From Thiotrichales bacterium (GTDB lineage: Bacteria > Pseudomonadota > Gammaproteobacteria > JAABTG01): DNA of 40,189 nt. The notes under the pieces were generated by a model that was not told the origin of the DNA, did no database searches, and worked only from the letters and a program-made list of their open reading frames with translations. Below, one piece after another: positions 24,143 through 32,126 of the stretch (positions are counted from its first letter, which is position 1; every line of letters begins with the position of its first letter). The translations under genes were made by a program, and so were the position numbers. The DNA is taken from the NCBI GenBank assembly GCA_011389995.1, contig JAABTG010000026.1, positions 1 through 40,189 on the forward strand, read 5' to 3'.

Positions 24143-26389
24143 TCATTTCGTCTTGAAGGTGAATACGCCATCCCAATCGGCCCCCGGCGGCTGGTCGCGG
24201 AACAACAAGATACGCTCCGCGTAGATCTTATAGACGGCCCGGAACGGCGCCATGTGCTGCAGATTCACAAACTGCAACTCCGCCATATCCCAGTTCTGGC
24301 TGCGATAGAGTTTCAGGGCCTGCTCATAAATGGCCAGCTCATCCCGGGTGGCCTTGTCCAGTTTACCGCGTAATCCGACGGGCTCGAATATGGCCACGGG
24401 CTTGTCCTTGCCCTTTACCCGCACCCGGTCGAGCTCGCGGTAGACATATTCGGGCACGGCGTCCCGGGTGCTCTCGCTGACGATGATGTCGACGCCGTAC
24501 TGGCGCGTCAGCCCTTCGAGGCGCGAGCCCAGATTCACCGCATCGCCAAGCACGGTGTAGGCCATGCGAAACTCGGAGCCCATGTTGCCCACGCTCATGG
24601 AGCCGGTATTGAGCCCCACACCGATACGCACCTCCGGCCAGCCCTTGGCGCGAAAATCGGGCTGCATGGCATCCAGCTTCGCCACCATCTCCATGGCGGC
24701 CACCAGGGCGTGGCGGGCGTGGTCGGGCTCCGGCAGGGGCGCGCCCCAGAAGGCCATGATGGCATCCCCCATGTACTTGTCGATGGTGCCACGGTGCTGG
24801 TGGATGACCTGGGTCAGGGGGGTCAGGAAATGATTCATGAGGTCCGACAACTCCCTGGGCTCCAGGCCCTCGGAGATGGTGGTGAAACCCCGCACGTCGG
24901 AGAACAGCACCGTGAGCTCGCGGCTCTCGGCCTCCAGGGTGTAGCGGTCGGGATCGTCACTCATCTCGTCCACCAGTTCGGGTGGCACGTACTGCCCGAA
25001 CAGGCCGGCGAGCTGGCGCTTTCCGCGGGACTCCACGAAGAAGCCGTAGGACATGTTCACCAGGTAGAGCGCGGCGATCATCAGCAAACCCGCGGCGATG
25101 GGGAGTACCAGGTTGCCCTGGATCCACACCATGGCATTGATGGCGATCACCGTCGCCGCCAGCATGGCGGTCACCAGGGTCGCGCGCCCCGGCCCCATGA
25201 GGGCGAAGGTGAGAGACATCAGGATGCCGGCGAGGATGACGATGACGAACTCCGCCCCGAGGGTATAGGCGGGCTTCTCCTTCAACATGTTGTCGATGAT
25301 GCCGGCGATGAGGTTGGCGTGGATCTCCACCCCGGGATAGACCTCCTGCACGGGTGTGGAGCGCAGGTCCAGCAGGCCGGGGGCGGACGTACCCACCAGG
25401 GCGATGGTGCCCTGCAGTTGCGCCGGGTCCACCCGGCCCTCCAGCACGTCCACCGCCGAGACGTAGGGAAAGCTGCCCTTGGGTCCCCGGTAGGGCACCA
25501 GGGCCCTGACCTCGGCGTCCACCGGGATCATGCGGTTGCCCACCCGCAGCCATTCGAGGCCGGTATAGCTCTCACTGCCCAGGGTGTCGCCGGCATAGAC
25601 CGGCTCCACCTGCGCCACGCCGAGCACGGCCCGCGCCATGGCCAGGGACAGGGCCTCGTAGTAGTCGCCCTCGAATTCATAAAGCATGGGCACGCGCCGG
25701 ACGAGACCGTCCCGGTCGGTGGTGGGGTTGAAGTGTCCGGCACCGGCGGCGGCCTCCTGGAGCTCCGGCAGATTGGCGCCGTAACCGTCGGCCACCGGGA
25801 AGGGGATGTTGCGGCCGCGGAAGAAGCCCTCCTCGAAGGTGGGCGGGGGCAGCTGCCCCGTCCTCAGGGCATCGTCCTTGCCGGTCTTCACGCTGAAGTA
25901 GTAGCCGAGTATGACGGGCCGGTCGGCGAGGCTGGCCGCGAAGCGCTTATCGTAGTTGAGTTCCGGACGGACCCTCTCCAGGGCCGTCAGATAGGTTTCA
26001 TTATCCTTGAGTTCATGCTCCGCAAGGTCCTCCAGGACCTTCAGGCCGGAGCTTTCATCGGGTTCGGCGAACACCACGTCGAACCCCACCAGGGCGACAT
26101 CATATGGCCCGAACAACTGTTCAACCATGCGCGCCATGGTGATGCGGGGCCAGGGCCAGCGTCCTACCTCGGCGAGGCTTTTCTCGTCGATGTCGACGAT
26201 GACGATACGTTCGTCCTTGGTATGGGGCATGGTGAGCAGCAGCCTCACGTCATAGGCCAGATTCTCCATGCGCTCGATGAAACCGAAGGATATGTAGCCG
26301 CTGACGTGCACGAGGAAGAACGCCACCACCACCACGTTGAGGACACTGCGAACCCAATGCTTCCTCAGCTGCTCGACGAAATCTTTCAC
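24143..26389 (-). CDS. CHASE2-domain class III adenylate/guanylate cyclase
   Basis: The 748-residue inner-membrane receptor cyclase has TM1 at about residues 15-33, a periplasmic CHASE2 domain at about 40-360 (YDVRLLLTMPHTKDERIVIVDIDEKSLAEVGRWPWPR), three TM helices at about 365-445 and a class III cyclase domain at about 485-670. Metal aspartates are D498 (VLFSDVRGFTT) and D542 (MGDAIMAFWGAP). VLGDAVNLGSRLEGL provides the Asn and Arg transition-state residues. A C-terminal helical extension follows, with WDMAELQF like a TPR. The GTG at 26389 was chosen because it follows the lipoprotein stop by 13 nt and gives the natural N-terminus VKDFVEQLRKHW; the ATG at 26455 would overlap that gene. LGD near the purine pocket fits cAMP better than cGMP, but this is uncertain. 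The CHASE2 core resembles that of the kinase at 18699. Confidence 0.94.
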   Translation of the reverse strand: MKDFVEQLRKHWVRSVLNVVVVAFFLVHVSGYISFGFIERMENLAYDVRLLLTMPHTKDERIVIVDIDEKSLAEVGRWPWPRITMARMVEQLFGPYDVALVGFDVVFAEPDESSGLKVLEDLAEHELKDNETYLTALERVRPELNYDKRFAASLADRPVILGYYFSVKTGKDDALRTGQLPPPTFEEGFFRGRNIPFPVADGYGANLPELQEAAAGAGHFNPTTDRDGLVRRVPMLYEFEGDYYEALSLAMARAVLGVAQVEPVYAGDTLGSESYTGLEWLRVGNRMIPVDAEVRALVPYRGPKGSFPYVSAVDVLEGRVDPAQLQGTIALVGTSAPGLLDLRSTPVQEVYPGVEIHANLIAGIIDNMLKEKPAYTLGAEFVIVILAGILMSLTFALMGPGRATLVTAMLAATVIAINAMVWIQGNLVLPIAAGLLMIAALYLVNMSYGFFVESRGKRQLAGLFGQYVPPELVDEMSDDPDRYTLEAESRELTVLFSDVRGFTTISEGLEPRELSDLMNHFLTPLTQVIHQHRGTIDKYMGDAIMAFWGAPLPEPDHARHALVAAMEMVAKLDAMQPDFRAKGWPEVRIGVGLNTGSMSVGNMGSEFRMAYTVLGDAVNLGSRLEGLTRQYGVDIIVSESTRDAVPEYVYRELDRVRVKGKDKPVAIFEPVGLRGKLDKATRDELAIYEQALKLYRSQNWDMAELQFVNLQHMAPFRAVYKIYAERILLFRDQPPGADWDGVFTFKTK

Positions 26390-26402
26390 CCACCCATCCC
26401 GG

Positions 26403-27017
26403 TTATTTGTTTTTCCCGGCTCCGGCGCGCGCCAGACCGGCCAGGTCCGTGGCAAAACCGGACGCGACGTTATTCAAGGCCTTCTCGAAGGCCCTCACCG
26501 TATCGGTCATGGTCTCCCCCACCACGTCGACGTTCTCAGTATAGCGTCTGATGAGGGCCGGTCGATCCTCTCCCGGGGGCGTCACCGTCAATTCCAGGTC
26601 CACCATGACGGCCCGCCGCCCGCCTTCCAGGCGCTGTTCGAAGGCGAGGAGATCCCCGCTCACCCGATGGTCCGTGTAGCCGTCCCCGTAGCTCCGCACC
26701 ACGCGGGACGCACTGGCGCCACGCCGCAGGAACGTCACCAGATAATCCTGCACCAGCCTCGCCGGGGGCGCCAGCCAGTGCCGGTAGTGATACTGGCGCA
26801 ATTCCCGATGATGGTGCCCCCGACTGTAGATCAGGGCGCGCTCGTTGTGGATGCCCTCCGCTCTCGGTATCTGGACCACCAGTTGCCCCGGCAGGGTAGC
26901 GGCGGCCGGGGCCACATCCACGGGGTCGTGGAGGCGAAAGAAACGCTCCGGTGGCACCGGCGGCGCCGCACAGCCGCTGAGGGCGAGCATTGCCACGAGC
27001 ACCAGCAGGGGTTTCAT
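26403..27017 (-). CDS. ABC-type transport auxiliary lipoprotein (PqiC/DUF330-like)
   Basis: The 204-residue product has a lipoprotein signal with lipobox LSGC (Cys16; MKPLLVLVAMLALSGCAAPP). The domain of PqiC-like auxiliary lipoproteins of MCE systems follows: RFFRLHDP, LVVQIPRAEGIHNERALIYS, YHYRHWLAPPARLVQDYLVTFLR, VSGDLLAFEQ and the C-terminal amphipathic AFEKALNNVASGFATDL. Asp is absent at +2 (Ala), so outer-membrane sorting is expected. It overlaps the MlaD-like gene by 4 nt. In such systems the lipoprotein is thought to connect the MCE assembly to the outer membrane. The cluster has no MlaC or MlaA, so this may replace them. Confidence 0.9.
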   Translation of the reverse strand: MKPLLVLVAMLALSGCAAPPVPPERFFRLHDPVDVAPAAATLPGQLVVQIPRAEGIHNERALIYSRGHHHRELRQYHYRHWLAPPARLVQDYLVTFLRRGASASRVVRSYGDGYTDHRVSGDLLAFEQRLEGGRRAVMVDLELTVTPPGEDRPALIRRYTENVDVVGETMTDTVRAFEKALNNVASGFATDLAGLARAGAGKNK

Positions 27018-28015
27018 TCGGCCACCTCGCCGGCCTCCGCAGGCGGTTTGCCGCCGAGCAGCATGCCGGGATTCTGGCGGATCTGACGGCTGAACTCATG
27101 CATGTTGCGGGTGGTGCCTTTGAGGTAGTAGGTGACCTGATCCACGTTCCGGGCGGTGATGTCGAGGGTGCGGCGCAGGTCCTTGAGGGCGGCCTCGATG
27201 TTGCCGCGGTTGTCGTTCACCACCCCCTGCAGTTCCGCCAGCAGCCCATCCACCCGAGAGCGGGTACGGGCCACATCGGTGGCCAGACGGTTCAACTCGG
27301 CCACCAACAGGACGCCGTCGGCGGAGAGCTCCCGCGCATTTTCGCTGGCCACCCGGGCGTTTTCGATGATGGCCTCCACCTCCCGCCGGTTGCCATCGCT
27401 GAGGAGGGCGTCGAGTTGTCCGGCGCTGTCATGGAGGCGCTCCAGCAGTTCGCCACTGCGGGAAAGCAACCGCGGCCCGTGGGTATCGAACTCCTCGGCG
27501 AGGCGCCCGAGTTGGACATCGATGTTGTGGAGCAGCGGCCTGAGGCTGGTTTGGGCGAGGTCGTTGAGATCGGTGGCCACGGTGTGGAGCACCGTGAACA
27601 GGTCGCCGCCGGCCTCGCCCCGGAGTTCCTCACCGGGACTCAGCAGGTGCGTACTCGTGCCCTGGATGATATTGATGGACAGCGCCGACAGCAGGCCGGT
27701 GGCGGTCATCCGGGCCACGCTGTCCCGCGGGATGGGCCAGCCGCGGCTGACGCTGAGTTCCACTTGGTAATGGAGCCCCGGAGTGGCCCCGGCGACCGGT
27801 TCCACCTCCTCCACCTGGCCCACGCGGTAACCCTCGAAGTAGACCGGTGTGCCGAACTTGATGCCGGTGACATGGGGATAGGTGACATAGTAGGGATCGG
27901 TGGGCCCGCTGCGCCCCGTTATGAAGTAAAGGCCCACCAACAGCGCGCCCAGCATGGCGAGGACGAACATGCCCACCAGCAGGTAATTGACATTGTCCCG
28001 TTTCAACCCCCTCAC
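27014..28015 (-). CDS. MlaD/MCE-domain substrate-binding protein
   Basis: The 333-residue product has one N-terminal TM helix (about residues 11-31) and an MCE domain at about 38-115 (VTYPHVTGIKFGTPVYFEGYRVGQVEEVEP and GLLSALSINIIQGTS). A long periplasmic helical region with heptad character follows to about 310. It is longer than E. coli MlaD (183 residues), so the hexamer may extend further from the inner membrane, as in helical-tube MCE proteins. The start overlaps the ATPase stop by 4 nt and the stop overlaps the lipoprotein start by 4 nt. The likely cargo is phospholipid; direction is unknown. Confidence 0.93.
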   Translation of the reverse strand: MRGLKRDNVNYLLVGMFVLAMLGALLVGLYFITGRSGPTDPYYVTYPHVTGIKFGTPVYFEGYRVGQVEEVEPVAGATPGLHYQVELSVSRGWPIPRDSVARMTATGLLSALSINIIQGTSTHLLSPGEELRGEAGGDLFTVLHTVATDLNDLAQTSLRPLLHNIDVQLGRLAEEFDTHGPRLLSRSGELLERLHDSAGQLDALLSDGNRREVEAIIENARVASENARELSADGVLLVAELNRLATDVARTRSRVDGLLAELQGVVNDNRGNIEAALKDLRRTLDITARNVDQVTYYLKGTTRNMHEFSRQIRQNPGMLLGGKPPAEAGEVAE

Positions 28016-28827
28016 CCCTTGCCCGTCAGCCGTGCCAGATACTCATCGGCATCCATCTCCAGGGTCCGGGGACGGCGCTCGAGGAGGTCCTGTATACGTT
28101 CATTGTCACTGTGCCTGATCTCTTCCACCGTGCCCGTCTGCAGCACCCGGCCCTCGTCGAGAACCATGATACGGTCCGCGATCTTGAAGGCGCTGTCCAG
28201 TTCGTGAGTCACCACCACGATGCTCATGTTCATGACCTTGCGCAGGCGCAGGATGAGTTCGTCCAGCTCGGCGGAGACCACCGGATCGAGACCGGCCGAA
28301 GGTTCGTCGAAGAACAACAACTTGGGGTCCATGACGATGGCCCGCGCCAGGGCCACCCGCTTGACCATACCCCCCGAGAGCTGGGACGGCATGAGGTGAT
28401 CGAAGCCACCCATATTCACCACCTCAAGCTTCATGCGGGCCATGATGGCCATGGTGCGTTCATCGAGGCTGGTGTGCTCACGCAGGGGCAGCATGACGTT
28501 CTCCGCCACGGTCATGGAGTTGAACAGGGCACCGCCCTGAAAGGACACGCCCATGTTCTTGCGCAGATCCTGCATCTCCCGCGCGCCGGCCCGCGCCATG
28601 TCCGTGCCCAGCAACACGATACGGCCGGCGGTGGGGCGGTTGAGGCCCAGCAGGTGACGCAACAGGGTGCTCTTACCCGAGCCGCTTCCCCCCATCACCA
28701 CCATGATCTCCCCCCGATACAGCCGCATATGGATGCCGTCGAGCACCCGGTGGGCACCGTAGTGGGCCACCAGATCGGTGACCTCGATGACCACGGGGGG
28801 GTGGGGTGAGGCGGCGGCGGGATTCAC
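28012..28827 (-). CDS. MlaF-like ABC transporter ATP-binding protein
   Basis: The 271-residue ATPase has Walker A GGSGSGKST (about residues 46-54), Q-loop SFQGGALFNSMTV, signature LSGGMVKRVALARAI, Walker B LLFFDEP (FFDEPSAGLDP) and the switch His in VVVTHELD. It matches MlaF in sequence and length (E. coli 269). It energises the MCE transporter with the permease encoded 19 nt upstream. The C-terminal extension (QDLLERRPRTLEMDADEYLARLTGKG) is where MlaF contacts its partner subunit in E. coli, so it is a candidate contact for the STAS protein. Confidence 0.94.
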   Translation of the reverse strand: MNPAAASPHPPVVIEVTDLVAHYGAHRVLDGIHMRLYRGEIMVVMGGSGSGKSTLLRHLLGLNRPTAGRIVLLGTDMARAGAREMQDLRKNMGVSFQGGALFNSMTVAENVMLPLREHTSLDERTMAIMARMKLEVVNMGGFDHLMPSQLSGGMVKRVALARAIVMDPKLLFFDEPSAGLDPVVSAELDELILRLRKVMNMSIVVVTHELDSAFKIADRIMVLDEGRVLQTGTVEEIRHSDNERIQDLLERRPRTLEMDADEYLARLTGKG

Positions 28828-28846
28828 CGGGCTGCCGGCGGGTGGC

Positions 28847-29665
28847 TCAGCGGGTGAGAAAGAAGGTGAACAGCATGTCCGCCACCACGATGTAGGCGAT
28901 GGACAGCACCACCGCCCGGGTGGTGGCCCGACCCACCCCTTCGGCCCCGCCCTCCACCGCGAAGCCGTTGGTGACCGCCACCAGGGTGATGATGATGGCG
29001 AACACCACGCTCTTCACCAGGCCCTGGCGGACGTCATCCCACTGCAGGATGGCGGCGGTGCGGTCCAGATAGGCGTGGATGCTGAGGTCCATGGCCAGGG
29101 CGGTGTACACCGCCCCGCCCAGCAGCCCCATGAGGTCCGCCAGGATGGTGAGGGCCGGCACCATCACCAGCATCGCCAGCAGGGCGGGGGCCACCAGATA
29201 ACGCAGGGGGTTGATACCCATCACCCGCAGGGCATCGATCTCCTGGGATATCTGCTTGGTGCCGATCTCCGCGGTGAGGGCGGAACCGGAGCGGCCCGCC
29301 ACCAGCACGCCGGTGATCATGGGCCCGAACTCCCGGGTCACCGACAGGGCGATGCCCACCACCACCTGGGATTCGGCACCGAACACCTTGAGGGTGTGGA
29401 TCCCCTGGATGGCGAGCATGACACCGATGGAAAAGGTCAGCACCGCCAGGATGGGCACGGCCTGGACACCGATGGTCATCATGCGCGCCGCCACCGCTGC
29501 CGGACGCACCGGTTGCCGGTGGAAGTGTCCGGCGAGGACCCAGTAGAGGGTTTCCAGGAGCAGGGCGAAGGCGTAACCCCACTCTTCCACGCCCCTGACC
29601 GTTGCCCGGCCGAGGCGCTCCACCGCGCCGCCTATGCCGTTGCCGGAAGTCTCCTCAACCGCCAT
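28847..29665 (-). CDS. MlaE-like ABC transporter permease
   Basis: The 272-residue integral membrane protein has the MlaE permease signature GPMITGVLVAGRSGSALTAEIGTKQISQEIDALRVMGINP at about residues 110-150, with about five or six TM segments (for example AVPILAVLTFSIGVMLAIQGI, YLVAPALLAMLVMVPALTIL, VVFAIIITLVAVTNG and VVLSIAYIVVADMLFTFFL). An N-terminal amphipathic part (WGYAFALLLETLYWVLAGHF) matches the interfacial helix of this family. Its start overlaps the STAS gene stop by 11 nt, as expected for coupled translation of a complex. Identification as an MCE-system permease is secure; substrate direction is not known. Confidence 0.94.
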   Translation of the reverse strand: MAVEETSGNGIGGAVERLGRATVRGVEEWGYAFALLLETLYWVLAGHFHRQPVRPAAVAARMMTIGVQAVPILAVLTFSIGVMLAIQGIHTLKVFGAESQVVVGIALSVTREFGPMITGVLVAGRSGSALTAEIGTKQISQEIDALRVMGINPLRYLVAPALLAMLVMVPALTILADLMGLLGGAVYTALAMDLSIHAYLDRTAAILQWDDVRQGLVKSVVFAIIITLVAVTNGFAVEGGAEGVGRATTRAVVLSIAYIVVADMLFTFFLTR

Positions 29666-29987
29666 CCGCCGTCAACTCGCCCAGGGTCGCGGCGAGGGGG
29701 AAGACCTTGTCCAGGCGCGCGAGCTCGAGGACGCCCATCACCGACTCGCTGGCCCCCACCAGGGTGAAGGGCAGCCCCCGGGACTTGGCGGTCTGATAGC
29801 CCTCCACCAGGCTCGCCACCCCGGAACTGTCGATGTAGGTGACCTCCCCGAGTTCTATGGCCACCGGCGCACCGGCCTCCAGGCTGGCGAGGATGGCCTG
29901 GCGCACCGCCGGCGAGGTGGACAGATCCACTTCGCCCTTGAGGGTGACGACATCGAAGGCGGCCTCCTTACGGACATCACACTGCAT
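29655..29987 (-). CDS. STAS-domain protein (MlaB-like / anti-sigma-factor antagonist-like)
   Basis: The 110-residue single STAS domain has the expected elements: a VVTLKGEVDLSTSP strand-helix start, VAIELGEVTYIDSSGVASLVEGYQ, and LVGASESVMGVLELARLDKVFPL. The phospho-acceptor motif is DSSG (53-56); S55 aligns with the Ser phosphorylated in SpoIIAA, and MlaB has Thr in the equivalent segment (VDTAG). It is therefore either the MlaB-type subunit of the adjacent ABC transporter or a partner-switch antagonist. Its gene overlaps the switch kinase/phosphatase upstream (11 nt) and the permease downstream (11 nt), so both roles have genomic support. Which applies, or whether one protein does both, cannot be decided from sequence. 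Confidence 0.93.
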   Translation of the reverse strand: MQCDVRKEAAFDVVTLKGEVDLSTSPAVRQAILASLEAGAPVAIELGEVTYIDSSGVASLVEGYQTAKSRGLPFTLVGASESVMGVLELARLDKVFPLAATLGELTADGG

Positions 29988-31710
29988 CGCGCGCTACCTC
30001 GTGATTGCTGAGTCTTTTTCTCATGACCAGTAGATTCCCCGTCCCATGTTCCGGCACCCGATAGTCCACCTCATCCATGATCTCCCTGATGAAGTGGGTG
30101 CCCAGCCCCCCCGGCCGGATATCCGTCAAATCCCGCGGCTTGATGCGCGCCGCATCGACACGCTGCGCCGAATCCTCCACCCGGAATTCCAGTATCCCGT
30201 CATTATTGAGTATCTGCAGGGTGATTGCATCCCGGGTGTCGCCGCCGTAGCCATGCTGAATTATGTTCATGCAGGCCTCGTTGACCGCCAGCACCAGCTG
30301 GTCCCGCAACCGCTCCGCACAGGTCATGGTGCGCAGGACACCGTCCACGTAGACCCGCAACCCCTCGAGATTCTCCGCCCGTGCCTCGAAGGTGTAACGA
30401 TGGGCCGTTTCCCCGGGGCTCTCGATCACCATCAGGGTGATGTCATCCCGGCGCAGGGCCTCGCGGGCGGCCAGCTCCGCCACCACCCGTTCCAGGCGCT
30501 CGCGGGCCGGCAGGGCGCCGTGGGCGGCCAATTCGGCGCGCAGCCCCTCCACTCCCAGGTCTCCACCTGAGGGACCGGGGGCCTCGGTGACGCCGTCGGT
30601 GAACAGATACAGACGCCGGCCCTCGAGGCGCACCCGCTGCTCCGGAAACTCCACCTCCCCCAGGATCCCCAGGGGCGGGGCGGTGGCGGGCAGCTCCGTC
30701 ATGGCGCCCGCGACATCCAGCAGCATGGGGGGCTGATGACCGGCATTGGCCAGGCAGACCTCGTCATGGGCGGGGTCGTAGATGCCCGCCACCAGGGTCA
30801 CGAACATGCCCCGGGTGACGGACTCGCAGACCTCGCGGTTGACCTGGGCCAGCAGTTCGGAGGGCCGGGTGATGCCCTTGCCCAGACAGTGGAGAAGGCT
30901 GGAGGTCTTGGCCATGAGCAGGGCCGCATTCATGCCCTTGCCGGACACATCGCCGAGGCTGAAGGCCATGCGGCCGTCCGCCAGCCGGTAGTAGTCATAG
31001 AAATCCCCCGACACCTCGCGGGCGGGGATGTTGACCCCGACGATGGGGTCCGCGGGGTTGCCCCGTCCGGGCAGCAGGGTGGCCTGGATCTCCCGCGCCA
31101 GTTCCAGCTCCTTGCGGATGCGCTCCTGCTCCACCAGTTCCACCGCCCTGCGGGCGTTGCGGATCACCAGCGCCGCGGAGGAGGCCAGCACCTGCAGCAG
31201 ATGGCGGTCGCTGGCATCGAACAGGCCATCCCCCTCGCCCTTGTTGAGCACCTCCATGGCGCCCAGGCAATGGCCCCGCAGCAGCAGCGGGGCGCACAGT
31301 ACCGAGCGCGTCTCGAAGCCCGTGGTGGCATCGACGAACCCCGCGAAATCGGGGTCCTCCCCCACGTCACGGATGAACTGCACCTGGCCACTGGCGACGG
31401 ATTTGCCGACGATGCCCTGGTCGGCCTCGAGGCGCAGCCCCACCACATCCACCGGTCCCGCCGAGGCCTTGCACACCAGCTCGCTGTCGTCGTTCTCCAG
31501 CAGGAACAGCGAGGCCGCCTCGGCGTGCATGTAATGGGAGATCTGGGCCACCGTGTTCTCCAGGGTCTCATCCAGGTCCAGGGAGGTGGCGAAGGCCTGG
31601 CTGACGTCGGCCAGCAGGCCCAGGGGGTCCCGGAGCTCGTCGGCCAGGACCCTGAGGCTGGCCTCCCGCCCGTGGTCGTCGCCGGCCTTCAAGCCAACCC
31701 TCTCATGCAC
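29977..31710 (-). CDS. GAF-PP2C(SpoIIE)-HATPase fusion, partner-switch phosphatase/kinase
   Basis: The 577-residue cytosolic protein has a GAF domain at about residues 35-185 (sensor), a coiled linker at about 188-213 (ELVEQERIRKELELAREIQATLLP) and a SpoIIE-type PP2C domain at about 220-430 with metal aspartates D236 (SGDFYDYY), D254 (GDVSGKG), D372 (TDGVTE) and D423 (RRDDITLM). A RsbW-like HATPase domain occupies about 440-570, with N-box NEACMNIIQHGYGG (N478) and G-box PGGLGTHF (533-540). It thus carries phosphatase and kinase for a STAS substrate in one chain, like Vibrio SypE or Pseudomonas HsbR but in another order. The start is GTG at 31710, overlapping DUF1841 by 22 nt. The downstream STAS gene is the obvious substrate. 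No sigma factor gene is nearby. Confidence 0.92.
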   Translation of the reverse strand: MHERVGLKAGDDHGREASLRVLADELRDPLGLLADVSQAFATSLDLDETLENTVAQISHYMHAEAASLFLLENDDSELVCKASAGPVDVVGLRLEADQGIVGKSVASGQVQFIRDVGEDPDFAGFVDATTGFETRSVLCAPLLLRGHCLGAMEVLNKGEGDGLFDASDRHLLQVLASSAALVIRNARRAVELVEQERIRKELELAREIQATLLPGRGNPADPIVGVNIPAREVSGDFYDYYRLADGRMAFSLGDVSGKGMNAALLMAKTSSLLHCLGKGITRPSELLAQVNREVCESVTRGMFVTLVAGIYDPAHDEVCLANAGHQPPMLLDVAGAMTELPATAPPLGILGEVEFPEQRVRLEGRRLYLFTDGVTEAPGPSGGDLGVEGLRAELAAHGALPARERLERVVAELAAREALRRDDITLMVIESPGETAHRYTFEARAENLEGLRVYVDGVLRTMTCAERLRDQLVLAVNEACMNIIQHGYGGDTRDAITLQILNNDGILEFRVEDSAQRVDAARIKPRDLTDIRPGGLGTHFIREIMDEVDYRVPEHGTGNLLVMRKRLSNHEVARDAV

Positions 31711-32126
31711 TCCAGCAACTGCGCCTCATCAGGGGGCCCGCCCCGGGACTGGGCCTCCCACAGGACGGCGGCCAGACAGTCCATGACGGCATGCTCCAGG
31801 GCGTGGGGATCGGTGATGCGGGTCGCCAGGGCGGCGTAGACGTCCCGCATCCCCGGCGGCCGGTCCGCGGCCACCTGCTCCCGCAGGGCCACGTGGAGAC
31901 CCAGGTGCACGAAGGGGTTGGTACCGCCCGTATCTTCGTGGAAGTCGCGGTCACTCACCCCCTCCTCCACCAGCAGCCCGTGGTATTCCGGGTGGTGCCC
32001 GATGACATCCACCAGGATGGCCTCCAGGGGTTCCAGGGGCCGCCCCTCCAGGTGCTTGCGCCAGGCCCGGACATAGACGTCCCGCAGGCCCCGGCGCTGG
32101 TCGTGCAATTCCGATTCGTTGGTCAT
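31689..32126 (-). CDS. DUF1841 family protein
   Basis: The 145-residue product has the DUF1841 signature GTNPFVHLGLHVALREQVAADRPPGMRDVYAALATR (about residues 69-104) and HPEYHGLLVEEG (about 45-56), with a C-terminal helix ending AQLLECMRGLA. It is a cytosolic helical protein of unknown function, often encoded near nth in gammaproteobacteria. The ATG at 32126 overlaps the nth stop (ATGA), and the stop lies 22 nt inside the switch-protein gene. The frame extends upstream to 32153 but the extra residues overlap nth. Family assignment is from memory of the signature and is fairly sure. Confidence 0.85.
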   Translation of the reverse strand: MTNESELHDQRRGLRDVYVRAWRKHLEGRPLEPLEAILVDVIGHHPEYHGLLVEEGVSDRDFHEDTGGTNPFVHLGLHVALREQVAADRPPGMRDVYAALATRITDPHALEHAVMDCLAAVLWEAQSRGGPPDEAQLLECMRGLA

